This document shows positions 1 through 7,556 of a stretch of DNA of 42,318 bases, piece after piece; positions within the stretch are counted from its first letter, which is position 1; every line of letters starts with the position of its first letter. The notes below the pieces were generated by a model, which did no database searches, was not told the origin of the DNA, and saw only the letters and a list, made by a program, of their open reading frames with translations. The stretch comes from Phenylobacterium sp. (GTDB lineage: Bacteria > Pseudomonadota > Alphaproteobacteria > Caulobacterales > Caulobacteraceae). Both the position numbers and the translations under genes were made by a program. The stretch spans positions 1 through 42,318 of the forward strand of contig NZ_JAPSKZ010000008.1 in assembly GCF_031181185.1 (NCBI RefSeq), read 5' to 3'.

Positions 1-1
1 C

Positions 2-121
2 GGGCTGGCCTGGGACGATCCCGACCTGGGCATCGCCTGGCCGCTCGAGGGTGAGCCGGTTCTGTCCGACAAGGACAAGGTGCTGCCCCGCCTGAAGGAC
101 CTGGGGCCGGTCAGCTTCTAG
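2..121 (+). CDS. rfbC: dTDP-4-dehydrorhamnose 3,5-epimerase, C-terminal end (partial)
   Basis: Only the last 39 codons are in the window; the gene enters from the left edge and ends at a TAG. The fragment reads [15 protein letters not shown] followed by [16 protein letters not shown]. This is the typical C-terminus of RfbC/RmlC cupin epimerases, which act in the cytoplasm on dTDP-4-keto-6-deoxyglucose in dTDP-L-rhamnose synthesis. The catalytic His/Tyr residues lie upstream and cannot be checked. Its stop overlaps the stop of the convergent queG gene by 4 bases. The family call rests on the short conserved tail only. Confidence 0.8.
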   Translation, partial: GLAWDDPDLGIAWPLEGEPVLSDKDKVLPRLKDLGPVSF

Positions 122-1245
122 GCCGCGAGCCACTCCTCGCGCACGTCCACCTCGGCCTCGGTCGGCAGCCGCGCTGATCGTGCCGCCTCGAAGTCCGCGG
201 CCGGCAACAGGTGCGAAAGGGCCCAGACCGCCGCCCCGCGCACCAGCGGCGAGGGATCGTCCAGCAACCGCGCCGCCTCGTGCGCCAGGGCCGCGTCGCC
301 GGAGTTGCCGATCGCGTAGAGCACGTTGCGGACGAAGCGGTCGCGGCCGATGCGCTTGACGGGGCTCTTGGTGAAGAGGGCGCGGAAGGCGGCGTCGTCG
401 AGCCGCACGAGCTCGGCCAGGCTGGGCGCGACGAGGTGCTCCCGCGCCGCCAGCTTCTGCTCCCGCGAAGCTTGCGCGAACTTGTTCCAGGGACAGACGG
501 CCAGGCAATCGTCGCAGCCGTAGATGCGGTTGCCGAGGGCGGCGCGGAATTCCCGCGGGATCGGCCCTTTGAGCTCAATGGTTAGGTACGAGATGCAGCG
601 CCGGGCATCGAGCTGGAACGGCGCCGGGAAGGCGTCGGTGGGGCAGACCTCGAGGCAGGCCTGACACGAGCCGCAGTGGACGGGCTCGGGGGCGTCGGGC
701 CCCAGCTCCAGCGTCGTCAGCACCGAGCCCAGGAACAGCCACGAGCCGAATTCGCGGCTGACCAGGTTGGTGTGCCGGCCCTGCCAGCCCACGCCGGCGC
801 GCTCCGCCAGCGGCTTCTCCATCAGGGGCGCGGTGTCGACGAACACCTTCACCTCGCCGCCGAACCGCTGCTGCATCCAGCTGGCCAGCCGCTTGAGCTT
901 CTTCTTGATCAGGTCGTGGTAGTCGTCGCCCTGGGCGTAGACGCTGATCGCCGCCCGGTCCGGCTGGCCCAGCACCTCCAGCGGATCGTGCGCTGGCCCG
1001 TAGTTCACGCCCAGCAGCACGGCCGAGCGGGCGTCGGCCCACATCGCCCGCGGATGCGAGCGGCGCTCCAGGGTCTCGGCCATCCAGGCCATGTCGCCGT
1101 GACGGCCCGCGTCCACGTACTCCGCGAGCCGCGCGGCAGCGGGCCAGGCCTCGTCGATATCGGTGAAGCGGCAGAGGTCGAACCCCAGCGCGGCGGCTTC
1201 CGCGCGGATCAGGTCTTCAGGTCGGTCAGAAGTCGAGGTCGTCAT
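118..1245 (-). CDS. queG: epoxyqueuosine reductase QueG
   Basis: Cobalamin- and iron-sulfur-dependent enzyme that reduces epoxyqueuosine to queuosine in tRNA, the last step of queuosine biosynthesis. The 375-residue protein is full length. The N-terminal domain carries the conserved [16 protein letters not shown] segment with the catalytic Asp near residue 137. A ferredoxin-like domain follows with [12 protein letters not shown] (Cys 191, 194, 197, 201), Cys 217 and CDDCLAVCP (Cys 244, 247, 251), enough for two [4Fe-4S] clusters. The C-terminus (about 310-375) looks like a HEAT-repeat tRNA-binding region. The ATG start lies 20 bases inside the end of the downstream-coordinate GST gene on the same strand, so the two are translationally close. 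High confidence. Confidence 0.95.
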   Translation of the reverse strand: MTTSTSDRPEDLIRAEAAALGFDLCRFTDIDEAWPAAARLAEYVDAGRHGDMAWMAETLERRSHPRAMWADARSAVLLGVNYGPAHDPLEVLGQPDRAAISVYAQGDDYHDLIKKKLKRLASWMQQRFGGEVKVFVDTAPLMEKPLAERAGVGWQGRHTNLVSREFGSWLFLGSVLTTLELGPDAPEPVHCGSCQACLEVCPTDAFPAPFQLDARRCISYLTIELKGPIPREFRAALGNRIYGCDDCLAVCPWNKFAQASREQKLAAREHLVAPSLAELVRLDDAAFRALFTKSPVKRIGRDRFVRNVLYAIGNSGDAALAHEAARLLDDPSPLVRGAAVWALSHLLPAADFEAARSARLPTEAEVDVREEWLAA

Positions 1246-1915
1246 AGTGCCTGGCGGGCGTCAGGCCCGGCCAGCGGTCCGTGAGCAGCGGCCGGAAACA
1301 CGGCCGGGATTTGAGCTTCATGTACCACGTCTTCACGCCGGGGAAGTCGCCCCACGGCACGTCGCCGAAATAATCGATCACCGACAGGTGCGCCGCGCCC
1401 GCGAAATCCGCCAGCGACAGGCGCTTGCCCGCGAGCCACTCGCGCGTCTCGAGCAGGCCTTCCATATAGTGCAAGTGGTTCTTCAGCCCTTCGCGGCCCT
1501 GGCGCAGGTTGGCGAGTTCGGGCGCGCCCAGGCCCAGCAGGCGCTTTTCCATCTTCTCGTGCAGGATGTACCCGCCGGCCTCGAACTCGAACTTTCGGTC
1601 GAACCACGACAGCAGGCGGCGCGCCTCGGCCCGCTCGGCGGCTTCGCGGCCCAGGAGCGAAGGCTCGGGCGCGGTCTCTTCCAGATGGTCCAGGATGGCG
1701 CGGCCCTCGCACAGCGTCAGCCGGGCGCCGCCGTCGGCGGTCTCGATCAGCACCGGGATCAGGCCCGACGGATTGAGCCGGGTCAGCTCCTTCGGCCGCT
1801 CCCAGTAGCGCACCTGGACTTCCGAGAACGGCAGCCGCTTCTCGCCCAGCACGAGGCGGACCTGGCGCGAGGCCGGGTCAAGGGGGAAGTGGTGCAGGGT
1901 GCGTTGGACGCTCAT
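1226..1915 (-). CDS. glutathione S-transferase family protein
   Basis: 229-residue two-domain GST. Residues 1-80 form a thioredoxin-like fold with [20 protein letters not shown] and the glutathione-binding cis-Pro region NPSGLIPVL. After it, [12 protein letters not shown] matches the conserved E-S/A-R-A-I motif. Residues 95-229 are the helical substrate domain ([20 protein letters not shown], the N-capping box). It probably conjugates or reduces electrophiles in the cytoplasm; the substrate cannot be told. Its 3' end overlaps the queG start by 20 bases, so the two are probably cotranscribed, GST first. The upstream gap to the CDF exporter is 90 bases. Confidence 0.88.
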   Translation of the reverse strand: MSVQRTLHHFPLDPASRQVRLVLGEKRLPFSEVQVRYWERPKELTRLNPSGLIPVLIETADGGARLTLCEGRAILDHLEETAPEPSLLGREAAERAEARRLLSWFDRKFEFEAGGYILHEKMEKRLLGLGAPELANLRQGREGLKNHLHYMEGLLETREWLAGKRLSLADFAGAAHLSVIDYFGDVPWGDFPGVKTWYMKLKSRPCFRPLLTDRWPGLTPARHYDDLDF

Positions 1916-2005
1916 GTTCTTCGGGCCACCACGACCGCCGTTGCCTTCGGCGAATCGCTCAAACGCCCAACTGCCGCCATTCGCCTTAAGCAGCCGTTTA
2001 CTACG

Positions 2006-2944
2006 CTACGCGGGGTCAGCTTCCGCGAACGGCCCGCCGTGTGGCGCGGCGCGCCCGCGCGGGTTGGGATGGATCAGAATGTCGGCGGCCGGGAAGATCG
2101 CCAGGATCCGCCTCTCGGCCCCGATAAGCACCTCGTGGGCCGCTTCGAGGGTCAGCTGCGGGTCGAGGTCGAGGTGCAGCTGGATATGCACAAAGGGGCC
2201 GGACGCTCGGGTCCGCAGGCCATGGACGCCCAGGACACGCGGGTCGCGGCCGGCCGCCGCCGCCAGGATCATGTCCCGGTCCTCGTCGGACAGCTCACGG
2301 TCCATGAGTTGGGCGCCCGCCTCGCGGAACACGCCGATCGCGCCCCACAGCAGCAGCGCGGCCACCAGGATGGCGGCCACGGCGTCGAGAATGGGAAAAC
2401 CCAGCCAGGCCGCGCCGGCGATGCCGATCAGGGCCGCCAGGTTCGAGCCGAGGTCGGTGGCGAAATGGGCCCGGTCGCCCGACACCGCCACCGACGCCGT
2501 CTGCCGGAGCGCGCGCGTCTGCGCGGCGATGAGCAGACCGGTCAACATGATCGAGATGAGCATCACGGCGACGGCCCAGGCGCCGTTCTCCAGAGGGCGA
2601 GGATCCGCCAGGCGCGCGGCCGCCTCGCGCGCCACGAGGGCGGCGGAGGCGAAGACCAGGCCCGCCTGGAGCAGGCTCGCGAACGCCTCGGCCTTGCCGT
2701 GGCCGAACCGGTGCTCTGCGTCGGGCGGGACGACGGCGTAGCGGACTGCGAAGAACGTGACGAGCGAGGCCAGCAGGTCCAGAGCCGAGTCGGCAAGCGA
2801 GGCCAGCAGCGCCGCCGAACTCGATGCGGTCCAGGCGAACGCCTTGATGGCCACCAGCACCGCGGCCACGCCGACCGACAGCGCGGTGATCCTGCGCGTG
2901 AGCGCCGCCGTTTCCGCCCGCGCTGCCCCGTGAATGCCGCTCAT
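2006..2944 (-). CDS. cation diffusion facilitator (CDF) metal efflux protein
   Basis: 312-residue inner-membrane divalent-cation/proton antiporter of the FieF/CzcD type. Six hydrophobic segments are visible. The transport-site residues are in ADSALDLLAS (Asp 52, Asp 56) and HFATDLGSN (the H-x3-D pair of helix V); HRFGHGKAEA follows helix II. The C-terminal cytoplasmic ferredoxin-like domain contains GVHGLRTRASGPFVHIQLHLDLD. A longer open frame reaches position 3052, but the family start is the ATG at 2944 (MSGIHGAARAE), which leaves a 128-base intergenic region with lpdA. The Asp/Asp + His/Asp site suggests Zn/Fe/Cd; the metal is not settled. Confidence 0.9.
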   Translation of the reverse strand: MSGIHGAARAETAALTRRITALSVGVAAVLVAIKAFAWTASSSAALLASLADSALDLLASLVTFFAVRYAVVPPDAEHRFGHGKAEAFASLLQAGLVFASAALVAREAAARLADPRPLENGAWAVAVMLISIMLTGLLIAAQTRALRQTASVAVSGDRAHFATDLGSNLAALIGIAGAAWLGFPILDAVAAILVAALLLWGAIGVFREAGAQLMDRELSDEDRDMILAAAAGRDPRVLGVHGLRTRASGPFVHIQLHLDLDPQLTLEAAHEVLIGAERRILAIFPAADILIHPNPRGRAAPHGGPFAEADPA

Positions 2945-3002
2945 GGAAGACCCATATCTGGGGCGAGCGCGGCTGCGAAGCGTGAAGGCTGCGCTTGTGC
3001 GG

Positions 3003-3030
3003 TTGACCTTGGGCGATCCGGGCCTAGGGT
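3003..3030 (+). promoter_or_regulatory. candidate housekeeping promoter of lpdA
   Basis: TTGACC (3003-3008) and TAGGGT (3025-3030) are separated by 16 bases and lie 43-70 bases before the lpdA ATG, in the divergent gap with the CDF gene. The -35 is good and the -10 is mediocre. Seen in sequence only; there is no evidence of use. Confidence 0.3.
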
Positions 3031-3072
3031 GCGCGCCCATTTTCCGGGCCATTTTTGAGGACCGAGCGGACC

Positions 3073-4479
3073 ATGGCTGAGACCACCACCTACGACGTCG
3101 TGATCATCGGGGGCGGCCCCGGCGGCTACAACGCCGCGATCCGGGCGGGCCAGCTGGGCCTGAAGGCGGCGTGCGTGGAAAGCCGCGGAACGCTGGGCGG
3201 CACCTGCCTGAATGTCGGCTGCATGCCCTCGAAGGCGCTGCTGCACGCCTCGGAGCTGTACGCCGCCGCCCAGGGCGAGTTCGCCACCCTCGGCATCGAG
3301 GTCAGCCCCAAGCTGAACCTCGGCCAGATGATGAAGCAGAAGGCCGACAGCGTCGGTCAGCTGACCAAGGGCATCGAGTTCCTGTTCAAGAAGAACAAGG
3401 TCGACTGGGTGAAGGGCAAGGGCCGCATCGCCGGTCCCGGCAAGGTCGAGGTGACCGCCGAGGGCGGCGCCGTCACCACCCTGGAAGCCAAGAACATCAT
3501 CATCGCCACCGGCTCGGAGCCGTCGGGCCTGGCGGGCGTCGAGGTCGACCAGAAGCGCATCGTCGATTCCACCGGCGCCCTGTCGCTGCCGGAAGTGCCC
3601 GAGCACCTGGTGGTGATCGGCGCCGGCATCATCGGCCTGGAACTGGGCTCGGTGTGGCGTCGTCTGGGCGCCAACGTCACCATCATCGAGTACCTGGACC
3701 GCATCACGCCCGGCATGGACGCCGAGCTCGCCAAGACCTTCCAGCGCTCGCTGGCCAAGCAGGGCATGGAGTTCAAGCTGGGCGCCAAGGTCACCGGCGC
3801 CAAGCCGTCGAAGAATGGCGTCACGCTTACCTTCGAACCGGTCGCCGGCGGCGAGGCCGAGACGATCGAGGGCGACTACGTCCTCCTGGCCATCGGCCGG
3901 CGACCCTACACCGAGGGCCTCGGCCTGGAGACGGTGGGCGTCACCCCCGACAAGCGCGGCTTCATCGAAACCGACCACTTCAAGACCAGCGCGGCCGGCG
4001 TCTGGGCCATCGGCGACGTCACCCACGGCCCGATGCTCGCCCACAAGGCCGAGGAAGACGCCGTCGCGGTCATCGAGACCATCGCCCGCGGCTACGGCCA
4101 CGTGGACTACAACCTGGTCCCAAGCGTCGTCTACACGAGCCCCGAAGTGGCCTGGGTCGGCAAGACCGAGGAGCAGCTGAAGGAAGAGGGCCGCGCCTAC
4201 AAGGTCGGCAAGTTCCCCTTCACAGCGAACAGCCGGGCCAAGATCAACCACGAGACTGAGGGCTTCGTGAAGGTGCTGGCCGACGCCGCCACCGACGAGA
4301 TCCTGGGGGCCCACGCCATCGGCCCCTCGGTATCGGAGATGATCGGCGAATACTGCGTGGCCATGGCGTTCCGCGCGGCGTCCGAGGACGTGGCGCGGAC
4401 CTGCCATCCTCACCCGACCCGGTCCGAGGCCCTGCGCCAGGCCGCCATGGGCGTCGAAGGATGGACGATGCAGGCCTGA
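3073..4479 (+). CDS. lpdA: dihydrolipoyl dehydrogenase (E3)
   Basis: 468-residue flavoprotein that reoxidises dihydrolipoamide in 2-oxoacid dehydrogenase complexes. The FAD-binding GGGPGG motif is at residues 13-18. The redox disulfide GGTCLNVGC has Cys 45 and Cys 50. The NAD site is VVIGAGIIGLELGS, the second FAD contact is GVWAIGDVTHGPMLAHKAEE, and the interface His-Glu pair is in HPHPTRSEAL. The frame is open from a TTG at 3055, but the ATG at 3073 is preceded by GAGG and begins at the usual E3 start. No E1/E2 gene is adjacent, so this is a stand-alone E3, perhaps shared by several complexes. The GNAT gene starts inside its last codons. Confidence 0.97.
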   Translation: MAETTTYDVVIIGGGPGGYNAAIRAGQLGLKAACVESRGTLGGTCLNVGCMPSKALLHASELYAAAQGEFATLGIEVSPKLNLGQMMKQKADSVGQLTKGIEFLFKKNKVDWVKGKGRIAGPGKVEVTAEGGAVTTLEAKNIIIATGSEPSGLAGVEVDQKRIVDSTGALSLPEVPEHLVVIGAGIIGLELGSVWRRLGANVTIIEYLDRITPGMDAELAKTFQRSLAKQGMEFKLGAKVTGAKPSKNGVTLTFEPVAGGEAETIEGDYVLLAIGRRPYTEGLGLETVGVTPDKRGFIETDHFKTSAAGVWAIGDVTHGPMLAHKAEEDAVAVIETIARGYGHVDYNLVPSVVYTSPEVAWVGKTEEQLKEEGRAYKVGKFPFTANSRAKINHETEGFVKVLADAATDEILGAHAIGPSVSEMIGEYCVAMAFRAASEDVARTCHPHPTRSEALRQAAMGVEGWTMQA

Positions 4480-4889
4480 TCGTCCGCCGCGCGCGGGCGA
4501 GCGAGCTCGGCGCCTGCGCCGATCTCTACGTCCGCGTGCTTCGGGAGACCTTCACCTGGGTCTCGCCCGAGCGGCACAAGGCGTCCGACTTCCTGCGCGC
4601 GGCGCAGGTCGAGGAGGTCTACGTCGCCGCCCGCGGCGAACGCATCGTGGGCCTTGCGGCCTTCTACCGGCCGCAAAACTTCCTGCACTCGCTCTATGTG
4701 GACGAACGCGGCGGGGGCGTCGGCAAGGCGCTGCTTGACCACGTGTGCCGGGTGGCCGACGGGCCGGTCTCGCTGAAGTGCCAGGCCAAGAACCTTCGCG
4801 CGCAGGACTTCTACCGCCGCGAGGGCTTCCGGTGCACAGAAGCCGGTTCCGACGACGGTGTGGCCTGGCTGCGCTTCGTGCGTGGCTGA
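4461..4889 (+). CDS. GNAT family N-acetyltransferase
   Basis: 142-residue GCN5-related acetyltransferase. It shows the N-terminal beta-strand IVRRARASELGACADLYVRV, the LHSLYVDERGGGVGKALLDHV segment matching motif A (the acetyl-CoA pyrophosphate loop, normally Q/RxxGxG/A), and the late NLRAQDFYRREGFRC motif B. The ATG lies 19 bases inside lpdA in another frame, so translation is probably coupled to lpdA. The substrate (small molecule or protein N-terminus) cannot be told from sequence. Confidence 0.87.
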   Translation: MDDAGLIVRRARASELGACADLYVRVLRETFTWVSPERHKASDFLRAAQVEEVYVAARGERIVGLAAFYRPQNFLHSLYVDERGGGVGKALLDHVCRVADGPVSLKCQAKNLRAQDFYRREGFRCTEAGSDDGVAWLRFVRG

Positions 4890-4949
4890 AACTTAACTTG
4901 GCGTCCTTCGGTTGTGGTGGCAGCTTCGAGCCACACGAAGGAGGCTGGA

Positions 4950-5231
4950 ATGCTCGCACTTCTCGCCGCCGCGGCCGTTGCCGCCAGCTCGTCGACCCCC
5001 GCCGTCACCGTTCTTCGCGACGCGCGCGCACCGGAGCGCTGCGGCTACTGGCTGGCCGAGCCGGTGGCGCGTCGCGCCCCTGACGCCCCAGCCGCCCAGA
5101 AGCTGGGCGAACTGCCCCGTCCGAACCTGGAGCTGACGGTGCTGCGGGCCGACGAGAACGGCTGCTCTAAAGCCGTGATCGTGCGCGAGAACGTCAGCGG
5201 CGACGGCCGTTTCGCCAAGCCCCGCGACTGA
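4950..5231 (+). CDS. small secreted hypothetical protein
   Basis: 93 residues. The ATG at 4950 is chosen because GGAGG (4940-4944) sits five bases upstream. The product begins with MLALLAAAAVAASSS, a short Sec-type signal segment with likely cleavage around residues 12-17. The mature part is about 78 residues, with Cys in PERCGYW and ENGCSKAV that could form a disulfide in the periplasm. I do not recognise a family. It lies alone between the GNAT gene and the convergent xerC. Confidence 0.7.
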   Translation: MLALLAAAAVAASSSTPAVTVLRDARAPERCGYWLAEPVARRAPDAPAAQKLGELPRPNLELTVLRADENGCSKAVIVRENVSGDGRFAKPRD

Positions 5232-5234
5232 GAC

Positions 5235-6161
5235 TCAGGCTCGCGGGTGCGCGCTGGCGTAGGCGCTGAGCAGGGCCGCGGCGTCCACCTCTGTATAGCG
5301 CTGCGTCGTCGATAGGGACGCGTGGCCCAAGAGCTCCTGGATCGACCGCAAGTCCGCGCCGGCGCCCAGCAGGTGGGTGGCGAACGAATGGCGCAGCGCG
5401 TGCGGCGTGGCGCTGGCCGGGAGGCCGAGCCGGCTCCGCAGGTTCTGCACTGTCGCTTGCACGTGCCGCGGACTGAGCGCTCCGCCCCGCTTGGCGCGGA
5501 ACAGCGGCTGGTCTGGGCCGAGGGCGAAGGGAACCTGGGCCAGGTAGGCGTCGACCGCCTCGCGCACCGCCGGCAGCGTCGGCACGATCCGGGTCTTCGA
5601 CCCCTTGCCGGTGATGCGCAGCTGCTCGGGGATGGGCGCGTCCGAGCGCCTCAGCGACAGCGCTTCCGAAATCCGCAGACCGCAGCCGTAGAGCAGGGTC
5701 AGCACCGCCTGGTCGCGGGCGACCTCCCAGTCCTCACGGTCCGGGTCCAGCGCCGGTTCGGCGATCAGGCCCAGCGCCTGGTCCTCGGTCACCGGTCTGG
5801 GCGCGCCGGGCTTCACCCGCGGACCGCGGACCAGGGCGATCGCCGCGTTCGGCGTGTCCAGCCGGCGGTCGAGGAACCGGTGGAAGGTCCTGATGGCCGA
5901 CAGCGCCTGGCTGAGCGAGCGCGGCGACAGTGGCGTCTCGCCGGAGCGCAGATGCGCGAGCCAGGCGCGGACCTCGCCGGCGGTGATGGTCCCCAGGCTC
6001 TTCGCCGACAGACTTTCCCCGCGGTGGTGTTCCAGAAAGGCGATGTAGCGCGCGGCGGCGAAGCCATAGGCCTCCAGGGTCCTCGGCGACGCGCGCCGCT
6101 CCTGCGCCAGGTGCTCGAGCCAGGCGGTCCTGGCTTCGGCGGCGGTTACAGGAGCGGCCAT
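5235..6161 (-). CDS. xerC: tyrosine recombinase XerC
   Basis: 308-residue site-specific recombinase that resolves chromosome dimers at dif together with XerD. The N-terminal SAM-like core-binding domain spans about 5-105, including a LSQALSAIRTFHRFL helix. The catalytic domain carries all six conserved residues: Arg 163 (GCGLRISEAL), Lys 186 (ITGKGSKTR), His 254 and Arg 257 (HALRHSFATHLL), His 280 (LLGHASLSTTQRY) and nucleophile Tyr 289. Its start overlaps the 3' end of DUF484 by 16 bases. The DUF484-xerC order is conserved in proteobacteria and supports chromosomal XerC rather than an integron or phage integrase. Confidence 0.94.
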   Translation of the reverse strand: MAAPVTAAEARTAWLEHLAQERRASPRTLEAYGFAAARYIAFLEHHRGESLSAKSLGTITAGEVRAWLAHLRSGETPLSPRSLSQALSAIRTFHRFLDRRLDTPNAAIALVRGPRVKPGAPRPVTEDQALGLIAEPALDPDREDWEVARDQAVLTLLYGCGLRISEALSLRRSDAPIPEQLRITGKGSKTRIVPTLPAVREAVDAYLAQVPFALGPDQPLFRAKRGGALSPRHVQATVQNLRSRLGLPASATPHALRHSFATHLLGAGADLRSIQELLGHASLSTTQRYTEVDAAALLSAYASAHPRA

Positions 6162-6829
6162 CGCTCGGCGGTCCGTTCGACCACGCGAGCCAGGAAGGCC
6201 ACGAGTTCGGAGCCCATGTCGGGCGTGAAGCCCTCCGGGTCGGTCGAGGCGAACGCCAGCAGACCCTGGCGCGACGGCTCCCAGATCGCCATCCGGACCA
6301 TGGCCATCGAGCGGACCTCGTCGGAGGTCTCGCCGAACAGGCCGAGCGCGGTCGGCGCGAAGCCCATACGGGCCAGCCGCTGCGGCCCATCCAGGATCAT
6401 GTCCACCTGGCCTTCGACCAGATGCTTCCAGCCGGCCGGCGGGTTGCCTTCGCTCTCCAGCGCGATCACGCCCGCAGCCAGGCCGAAGCGCGTGCGCGCC
6501 AGCTCGTCCACGCGCCAGGCGAGGTCGGAGTGGTTGCGGGCGTCCAGCAGGTCGACGACCGCGCCGTGGGTTTGCGCCTGGGCGGAGAAGTTGGCGCGCG
6601 CCGTCTCTTCCAGCAGCTGGCGCATCTCGGCTTCGCGCTGATGCGCCGCGTGCACCCGCGCCAGCGCCGCGGGGCCGAAGTCCACGACGTTGCCTCCCGC
6701 CACCTTCAGGCCGAGTTCCGCCAGCAGGCCGTCGTCCTCGCGGATGAAGTCGGGATTGTCGGCCAGGAAGCGCCGGACGGCGGACGGCTCCAGGGGCGCT
6801 CCGAACATATCGCCCTGCGAACCGTCCAT
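6146..6829 (-). CDS. DUF484 family protein
   Basis: 227 residues; a GAF-like domain protein of the DUF484 family, cytoplasmic, function unknown. Features: the N-terminal VRRFLADNPDFIREDDGLLAELGL, typical of the family, a helical QREAEMRQLLEETARANF stretch (about 70-90, coiled-coil prone) and a GAF-like region from about 100 onward. It sits 10 bases after tal and overlaps xerC by 16 bases, so tal-DUF484-xerC is likely one transcript. The repeated linkage of DUF484 with xerC is the best hint of a role in recombination or cell division, but no activity is known. Confidence 0.88.
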   Translation of the reverse strand: MDGSQGDMFGAPLEPSAVRRFLADNPDFIREDDGLLAELGLKVAGGNVVDFGPAALARVHAAHQREAEMRQLLEETARANFSAQAQTHGAVVDLLDARNHSDLAWRVDELARTRFGLAAGVIALESEGNPPAGWKHLVEGQVDMILDGPQRLARMGFAPTALGLFGETSDEVRSMAMVRMAIWEPSRQGLLAFASTDPEGFTPDMGSELVAFLARVVERTAERWPLL

Positions 6830-6839
6830 GGTTAACCCC

Positions 6840-7493
6840 TCAGAGAATCGATTGGCCCGTCTTGGCCCAATCCGCGAGGAATTGTTGAAGCCCCTTTTCG
6901 GTTAACGGGTGCTTGAAGAGCGCCAGGAACACCTCCGGCGGAATGGTCGCGCAGTCGGCGCCGGCGAGCGCCGCTTCCTTCACGTGCGCGGGCGTACGGA
7001 TCGAAGCAGCCAGGATCTCGGTGTCGTAGTCGTAGTTGTCGTAGATCGCCCGGATCTCCGAGATCAGGTCCATGCCCTCGGCGCCGTGGTCGTCCAGGCG
7101 ACCGATGAACGGGCTGATGTAGGTGGCGCCGGCCTTGGCCGCGAGCAGCGCCTGGGCGGCCGAGAAGCACAGCGTGACGTTCGTCTGGATGCCCTCGGCG
7201 CAGAACTCGGCCGTGGCGACTAGGCCCTCGCGGGTCAGGGGCACCTTCACCACCACGTTCGGCGCCACCCCGGCCAGCTTGCGGCCCTCGGCCAGCATGG
7301 TCTCGACGTCGACGGCGGCCACCTCGGCGCTGACCGGGCCCTCGACGATGCCGCAGATCTCGGCGATCACCTCCAGCATGTTTCGGCCGGACTTGGCGAT
7401 CAGGGAGGGGTTGGTGGTCACGCCGTCCACCAGGCCGGTGGCGGCGAGGTCCTTCAGGACGGCGACGTCGGTGGTGTCGAGGAAGAGCTGCAT
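6840..7493 (-). CDS. tal: transaldolase (TalC/fructose-6-phosphate aldolase-type)
   Basis: 217-residue short-form transaldolase of the TalC/MipB/FSA group, transferring dihydroxyacetone units between sugar phosphates in the pentose phosphate pathway. Begins [10 protein letters not shown]. It has [13 protein letters not shown], the Schiff-base Lys 83 in [34 protein letters not shown] and the phosphate-binding region [13 protein letters not shown]. The ATG at 7493 is the family start; the frame stays open for about 1.85 kb further on this strand, but that stretch is antisense to priA. It is divergent from priA with 63 bases between the starts. Confidence 0.94.
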   Translation of the reverse strand: MQLFLDTTDVAVLKDLAATGLVDGVTTNPSLIAKSGRNMLEVIAEICGIVEGPVSAEVAAVDVETMLAEGRKLAGVAPNVVVKVPLTREGLVATAEFCAEGIQTNVTLCFSAAQALLAAKAGATYISPFIGRLDDHGAEGMDLISEIRAIYDNYDYDTEILAASIRTPAHVKEAALAGADCATIPPEVFLALFKHPLTEKGLQQFLADWAKTGQSIL

Positions 7494-7556
7494 TCTTGGG
7501 ACCTTGGGCTTGTTCGGCCCGCTTGTAGCCGCCATGACGGCGTGAGCGAACCCCTG

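Noticed and set aside
1163..3058. 631-codon plus-strand frame over the GST and CDF genes
   Set aside because: Both opposite-strand genes have clear family motifs; this frame has shadow composition.
2941..4413. 490-codon minus-strand frame opposite lpdA
   Set aside because: lpdA is certain; the frame has no motif and Gly/Ala/Asp-rich shadow composition.
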